The position numbers and the translations under genes are program-made. The notes under the pieces are model-generated. The model did no database searches. It was not told the origin of the DNA and saw nothing but the letters and a program-made list of their open reading frames with translations. From Candidatus Delongbacteria bacterium (lineage in GTDB: Bacteria; Delongbacteria; UBA4055), in the NCBI GenBank assembly GCA_016938535.1, contig JAFGUL010000075.1, positions 1 through 8,934 of the forward strand: a stretch of DNA of 8,934 bases. The letters run 5' to 3'. Numbering within the stretch: the first letter of the stretch is position 1; the number at the start of each line of letters is the position of its first letter. Shown piece by piece: positions 5,082 to 8,934 of the stretch.

Positions 5082-7784
5082 ATGATCGGAAATGTCAAAT
5101 TTTTATGCATAATTATCATCTTATCACCCATTTTTCTCATTTACGGACAATTCGCCGGTGGGAACGGGACATTCGAAGATCCCTGGCTTATAAGAACTCC
5201 AGAAAACCTTGACAGCCTCAGATATTATCTGGGTTCGGAACATGCTGATAAATATTTCAAACAAATAGAAGATATTGACCTTGGTATATCACCCTGGAAT
5301 GAAGGTGAAGGATGGGAACCGGTTGGCACGATAACGGACTCGATGTTTTTTCAGAGTAAATACGACGGCAGCGGCAAAATAATCAGAAATTTGACAATAA
5401 ATAAACCTGATTCGAACTATATAGGATTATTTGGGGCTGTTCACGACGCGTACTTGGAAAATATCGGAATAGTTAACGCACAGATCACAGGAAATTTCAA
5501 TGTAGGTTGTTTAGCAGGATTTAACTGGAATTTTGCAGGTCTTATATCAAACTGTTATTCAACAGGAAATATAGTCTGCAACAGTTCAGGTGGAGGATTA
5601 GTCGGATCTTACGCATTATACATGTATGGGTTTTACAGTCTCGAAGGATTAAGAATTACTGACAGTTATTCAAGATGCAATGTAACAGGTTCATCTTCTG
5701 TAGCCGGTATAGTGGGCTATTGCGGACTTTTCAGCTCAATTACAAATTCTTATTCAACTGGTAAAATTACTGATATTGAAGGTGATATGGTACCGGGATT
5801 CATTGATGGTGCAGTTTATACGGGTTTTGGTAAAAATTACTGGGATATCGAAACAAGCGGTTGTGCTGTTTCTGATCTTTCAGATAAGGAAGTCGCAAAA
5901 GGGAAAACAACTTACGAGATGACCCACTATGGTCCAGACATATATTTCGACTGGGATTTTAACGATATCTGGGCTGAAGACATTTACGGGATCAACGACG
6001 GTTATCCGATTCTTCAAATTCAATTACCCGAGAATGTCCCTGAAATGCCTGAAATAACTTCAGTTGAAGTTAATGATCTGGACTTTCATGTTTACTGGAA
6101 CAATCCTTCTTTGACAAGGACAGGAGAAATATTGACCGGACTTGATAGAATTTATATAACAAGAGACGGTGTTCTTATCCATACTATTGAATCTCCTTCG
6201 ATCGGGAGTTCTGCCGATTTTGCAGAAACATTAGCTGAACCCGGATATTATACATACAGGATCTACGGAGAAAATTCTTCGGGATTGGGAATACTGGCAA
6301 AAACAAGTCAGATCGTTGGACAGATGTTTTCCGGAGGCTCAGGAACTGAAACTGATCCATACCTTATAGGAAATCCGGATGATCTCAATAATATCAGATA
6401 CATAACCGGATACCTTAACGTTAAAAATTACTTTCAGCAGATCTCTGATATAGATATAAATGTCGCACCCTGGAACAGTGGCGAATATTGGAAACCGATA
6501 AAATACTTTACAGATATTTACAACGGAAATGATTTCAGTATCGACAACCTCACAATTGTCAGGCCTGAAGAAAATAATCTCGGACTTTTCTCAGAAACCG
6601 AAGATGCCCTAATCAGAAATCTGAAATTTAACTCCGCAGGTATTATTGGAGGGAACAATGCGGGAACCGTTGCTGGTTACGCTGAAAATTCTACATTCAA
6701 TAATATAAATATTTCTGTTATGATGACAGGCGAAAACAATGTCGGCGGTTTAGTCGGAGAATTACACACCGGATCAATTGTTAATTGTTCCGTTACTGGT
6801 GAGATCACCGGAAATATTTTCATCGGAGGAATAACAGGTACTTTATACGGCAGTATAAATGACAGTAACTCCGAAACAACAATCTATTGCGGGAGTATTG
6901 CAGGAGGACTCGCGGGTGATATTGAATTTAGTTCGATATACAGATCTTGCTCAAACTGCAGTATTTACAGTAGTGGTAACATCATTGGCGGTTTGATAGG
7001 GAGATCGCATTCATCTGATTTAGAAGAAAATTACAGCAAAGGTTATATTGAAGGCAATGAATATCTCGGAGGCATTCTTGGTGAAGACCAGGAATTTACT
7101 GATTTTATCAATTGCTACAGTTTTACTGAAGTTCACAGTACTGATAGCGATCCATGGTACGGCCTGGGAGGTCTGGCAGGGAGTTTGCCTTTCTTATCAG
7201 ATGTAACAAACTGCTATTCTATTGGGAACGTTTCAGACTCAGACAATAATTATAATCACGGTGGACTAATCGGGGATTCAGGCAATCTATATTTATATAA
7301 TTCGTATTGGGATATAGAAACCAGCGGACAAGAGACATCTGACGGAGGAGAAGGTAGAACAACCAGTGAAATGACGAATCCAGATCTTGATCAAACATAT
7401 GTTAGTTGGGATTTCACGGATGTCTGGAAGATCGATCCTCTTCTCAACGGTGGTTACCCGTATCTGTCATGGCAGAATCTTAGCGGGATTGAGGATGGAC
7501 AGGTATCTGTCCCTGACGAATTCACTCTATACCAAAATTATCCGAACCCGTTTAATCCGGTTACTATAATCTCATACACTTTACCCTTAGGTTATTCCGG
7601 GAATGTTAAACTTACTGTTTATAATGCTAACGGACAAATGATCAGAGAACTTGTGAACGGCAAGCAGAATTCAGGCAGATATTCTGTTGAATTCAATTCT
7701 TACGGCTTGAACAGCGGAATGTATTTCTATAATTTAAAGACTGATAATACTGTTCTTTCAAAAAAGATGCTGTTGTTAAAGTGA
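5082..7784 (+). CDS. Secreted GLUG-repeat protein with type IX secretion tail
   Basis: A 900-residue exported protein. Residues 1-22 are a signal peptide (K6, hydrophobic 7-20, likely cleavage YG|QF). The mature part has two related halves. Half one (24-315) opens with FAGGNGT; half two (416-805) opens with FSGGSGT. Each continues with a 'DPWLI/DPYLI' segment, a 'FKQIEDIDL/FQQISDIDI' segment and 'GLFG/GLFS', then repeats of the GLUG type (PF07581): VGCLAGF, GGGLVGS, VAGIVGY, NVGGLVGE, FIGGITG, GGLAGD, IGGLIGR, LGGILGE, GGLAGS, HGGLIGD, alternating with 'NCYSTGNI'-like strands, which suggests a right-handed beta-helix. Each half closes with YWDIETSG (253, 742) and an EMT...WDF.D(I/V)W...(D/G)GYP module. 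Residues 316-412 look like a fibronectin III domain. Residues 811-900 are a type IX secretion sorting domain: YQNYPNPFNP (817-826), GQMIREL, SGMYFYNL and a basic end. The role is probably surface adhesion or an envelope structure; no catalytic motif is seen. The ATG at 5082 is fixed by a GGAGGTG ribosome site. Its stop codon lies 2 bases from that of the convergent response regulator. Confidence 0.92.
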   Translation: MIGNVKFLCIIIILSPIFLIYGQFAGGNGTFEDPWLIRTPENLDSLRYYLGSEHADKYFKQIEDIDLGISPWNEGEGWEPVGTITDSMFFQSKYDGSGKIIRNLTINKPDSNYIGLFGAVHDAYLENIGIVNAQITGNFNVGCLAGFNWNFAGLISNCYSTGNIVCNSSGGGLVGSYALYMYGFYSLEGLRITDSYSRCNVTGSSSVAGIVGYCGLFSSITNSYSTGKITDIEGDMVPGFIDGAVYTGFGKNYWDIETSGCAVSDLSDKEVAKGKTTYEMTHYGPDIYFDWDFNDIWAEDIYGINDGYPILQIQLPENVPEMPEITSVEVNDLDFHVYWNNPSLTRTGEILTGLDRIYITRDGVLIHTIESPSIGSSADFAETLAEPGYYTYRIYGENSSGLGILAKTSQIVGQMFSGGSGTETDPYLIGNPDDLNNIRYITGYLNVKNYFQQISDIDINVAPWNSGEYWKPIKYFTDIYNGNDFSIDNLTIVRPEENNLGLFSETEDALIRNLKFNSAGIIGGNNAGTVAGYAENSTFNNINISVMMTGENNVGGLVGELHTGSIVNCSVTGEITGNIFIGGITGTLYGSINDSNSETTIYCGSIAGGLAGDIEFSSIYRSCSNCSIYSSGNIIGGLIGRSHSSDLEENYSKGYIEGNEYLGGILGEDQEFTDFINCYSFTEVHSTDSDPWYGLGGLAGSLPFLSDVTNCYSIGNVSDSDNNYNHGGLIGDSGNLYLYNSYWDIETSGQETSDGGEGRTTSEMTNPDLDQTYVSWDFTDVWKIDPLLNGGYPYLSWQNLSGIEDGQVSVPDEFTLYQNYPNPFNPVTIISYTLPLGYSGNVKLTVYNANGQMIRELVNGKQNSGRYSVEFNSYGLNSGMYFYNLKTDNTVLSKKMLLLK
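5838..5860 (+). repeat. First copy of the YWDIETSG-encoding repeat
   Basis: This 23-base stretch encodes YWDIETSG (residues 253-260) and matches 7305-7327 at 20 of 23 bases. It opens a module of about 60 residues that ends each GLUG half, including the EMT, WDF and GYP elements. It marks the internal duplication of the surface-protein gene. Confidence 0.7.
7305..7327 (+). repeat. Second copy of the YWDIETSG-encoding repeat
   Basis: This stretch encodes residues 742-749 and is paired with 5838-5860 (20 of 23 bases identical). The following module here keeps EMT, WDF, DVW and GGYP, but its intervening residues differ, so the duplication is old or selected at the protein level rather than a recent copy. 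Confidence 0.7.
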
Positions 7785-7786
7785 TC

Positions 7787-8416
7787 CTAAATCTCACCTC
7801 TCAGTGACCTTGCGATCACCTCTCCTTTGGAGTTGACATGAAGCTTTCTGTAAATGTTCTTTATGTGGCTGTATATAGTACCGTCGGAAATTTTCAGCCT
7901 GTCCGCGATCATTTTGTACGATAAACCTTCAACAAGGCATTCCACTACCTGCTTTTCTCTTCTGCTGAGCACTGATCCTTCGCTGCTTTTCTTCTCCGGA
8001 CGGAAATATTCGAGTACTTTTCTTGCCACTGAAGGCGACATCGGTGCTCCGCCTTGAAGAAGAAGGTTTATTTCTCTATGGAGTTCTTCGAAAGAAATAT
8101 TTTTCAACAGATATCCGGAAGCTCCGGCTTTAAGTGAATCAAATATCCGTCCACTGTCGTTGTAATTGGTCAGCATTACAATGTTTATATCAGGAAATCT
8201 GTCTTTGATCAGCTTTACTCCTGAAATTCCCGATGCTCCGGGGAGATTTATGTCCATTAGAATAAAATCAGGTATATCTGTTTCATTAAGCTCATTAAGT
8301 ACTTCTTCAACACTTTCACACTTGATAATACAATTGTACTTATCATCAGTATCAAGCCATTCGATAATATATTCCCTGACCTCTGAGTTGTCCTCAACAA
8401 TACCGTACTTAATCAT
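7787..8416 (-). CDS. NarL/LuxR-family response regulator
   Basis: A 209-residue DNA-binding response regulator, full length for the NarL/FixJ group. The receiver domain spans about residues 1-118: acidic pair E8/D9, phosphoacceptor D55 (in FILMDINLPG), T83 (VMLTNYND) and K105 (GYLLKN). All the catalytic residues are present, so it should be phosphorylated. A short linker (about 119-148) leads to a LuxR-type helix-turn-helix (150-206): LSRREKQVVECLVEGLSYKMIADRL, then the recognition helix SDGTIYSHIKNIYRKL (177-192). The ATG (8416-8414) overlaps the TGA of the upstream kinase gene as ATGA, and AAAGGTG lies just before it inside the kinase gene, so the two are translationally coupled and are cognate partners. 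The target genes are not shown by this window; the convergent surface-protein gene is a neighbour but has no recognisable binding site that I could assign. Confidence 0.95.
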   Translation of the reverse strand: MIKYGIVEDNSEVREYIIEWLDTDDKYNCIIKCESVEEVLNELNETDIPDFILMDINLPGASGISGVKLIKDRFPDINIVMLTNYNDSGRIFDSLKAGASGYLLKNISFEELHREINLLLQGGAPMSPSVARKVLEYFRPEKKSSEGSVLSRREKQVVECLVEGLSYKMIADRLKISDGTIYSHIKNIYRKLHVNSKGEVIARSLRGEI

Positions 8417-8934
8417 AATTTCACCTTTAATTCAACAGTTATACCGTTCTTATCTTCAATGACCAGCTCTCCACCGATCTTTTCAGCCCTGACTCTCATA
8501 CTTTTCATTCCGTGACCTCCTTCAGAGCTTTTATGTTCTCCGAACCCGGATCCGTGATCCTCAACTTTTAAACACAATTTTCCGCTTTTAAGTTCTAAAG
8601 ACACTTCAATGATCTCAGAACCTGAATATTTTATGCTGTTATTCAATGCCTCTTTGAATATTAGATACACATTCTGCCTTATGGCTGAAGATATTCTTTT
8701 ATCAGCTATGACTCCAGAAGACATAAATTCGATATTTCTATCACAGTCAGATCTCATCCTGAAACAAAAATCTTCGATCCTGCAGCATAACTCTCCGAGA
8801 GTATCATTGGAAGATTCAATAGACCATACTATATCGCTGAAAGTTCCCATTAGCTCACGGGTAGTAGATCCTATTCTTTTTGCGGTTGACCTTATTTTTC
8901 CGGTGTCCTCTGATCTCATGATCGATTGTGAGCC
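8413..8934 (-). CDS. HisKA_3-type sensor histidine kinase, N-terminus cut by window edge
   Basis: The C-terminal 173 residues of a NarX/DesK-like kinase that would phosphorylate the coupled response regulator. The frame stays open to the right edge, so the in-frame ATG at 8919 is not a real start. Numbering from the edge: GSQSI (1-5) fits the end of the H-box HDxxGSxL, which places the phosphoacceptor histidine about four residues outside the window. Residues 9-58 form the dimerisation helices, including the conserved DIVWSIESSNDTLGEL (34-49). The ATPase domain follows: LIFKEALNN (N-box, 91-99), DHGSGFG (G1, 126-132) and GGHGMKSMRVRAEKIGG (G2 and beyond, 139-155), ending IEDKNGITVELKVKL. The sensor region is not visible, so the signal is unknown. 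The stop TGA overlaps the response regulator ATG. Confidence 0.93.
   Translation of the reverse strand, partial: GSQSIMRSEDTGKIRSTAKRIGSTTRELMGTFSDIVWSIESSNDTLGELCCRIEDFCFRMRSDCDRNIEFMSSGVIADKRISSAIRQNVYLIFKEALNNSIKYSGSEIIEVSLELKSGKLCLKVEDHGSGFGEHKSSEGGHGMKSMRVRAEKIGGELVIEDKNGITVELKVKL

Noticed and set aside
7785..7825. Possible hairpin terminator after the surface-protein gene (GTGA...TCAC pieces)
   Set aside because: The stems are only about 4 bases with no T-tract, and the region codes for the response regulator C-terminus.
8413..8919. A complete 168-residue kinase starting at the ATG at 8919
   Set aside because: The same frame is open to the window edge, the residues before this Met continue the H-box pattern, and no ribosome site precedes it. 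The gene is partial, not short.
1..8934. CRISPR arrays, tRNA or rRNA genes, insertion sequences, attachment sites
   Set aside because: I looked for regularly spaced repeats, cloverleaf sequences, transposase motifs and terminal inverted repeats and saw none. The only repeats are protein-level ones in the GLUG gene.

Overview
The window most likely comes from an anaerobic, moderately AT-rich bacterium of the FCB superphylum (Cloacimonadota, Delongbacteria, Marinimicrobia and relatives are the sort of groups I would expect). The main pointer is a large secreted protein with GLUG repeats and a C-terminal YPNPFNP tail, the type A sorting domain of the type IX secretion system. A MutL/GlmL-like ASKHA protein fits an anaerobic lifestyle. 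This placement is an inference; there is no rRNA or phylogenetic marker here.

Layout, left to right. (1) 1-1292: a minus-strand arsR-permease operon. An ArsR/SmtB repressor with a CVC metal-binding motif is followed by a YraQ/ArsP-type (DUF318) permease that runs off the left edge. A near-consensus promoter has its -10 box running into a palindromic operator, which fits autoregulation. (2) 1298-4947: a minus-strand unit with a 983-residue MutL-like protein carrying a long extra C-terminal region, then, 12 bases on, a 113-residue zinc-ribbon protein, then a previously unlisted 39-codon small gene with a perfect Shine-Dalgarno sequence. It ends in an intrinsic terminator that is fully paired only on the minus strand and abuts the arsR promoter. 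(3) 4918-5081: a 164-base AT-rich divergent control region with promoters facing both ways. (4) 5082-7784: the plus-strand GLUG-repeat, type IX-secreted surface protein, built from two similar halves around a fibronectin-like linker. (5) 7787-8934: a minus-strand two-component system, a HisKA_3-type histidine kinase (cut by the right edge just after its H-box) coupled by an ATGA overlap to a NarL/LuxR-type response regulator. It converges on the GLUG gene with only 2 bases between the stop codons.

How the genes work together. The ArsR-permease pair is a classic self-contained metal(loid) response. The MutL-like protein, zinc ribbon and small protein look like one functional module. MutL proteins normally accompany adenosylcobalamin-dependent mutases as reactivating factors, but no mutase is present here and the protein carries a second large region, so its partner is unknown. 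The surface protein has its own strong promoter. The two-component system may control genes elsewhere; adjacency alone does not link it to the surface protein.

The best candidate for something undescribed is the MutL-fusion / zinc-ribbon / small-protein unit.
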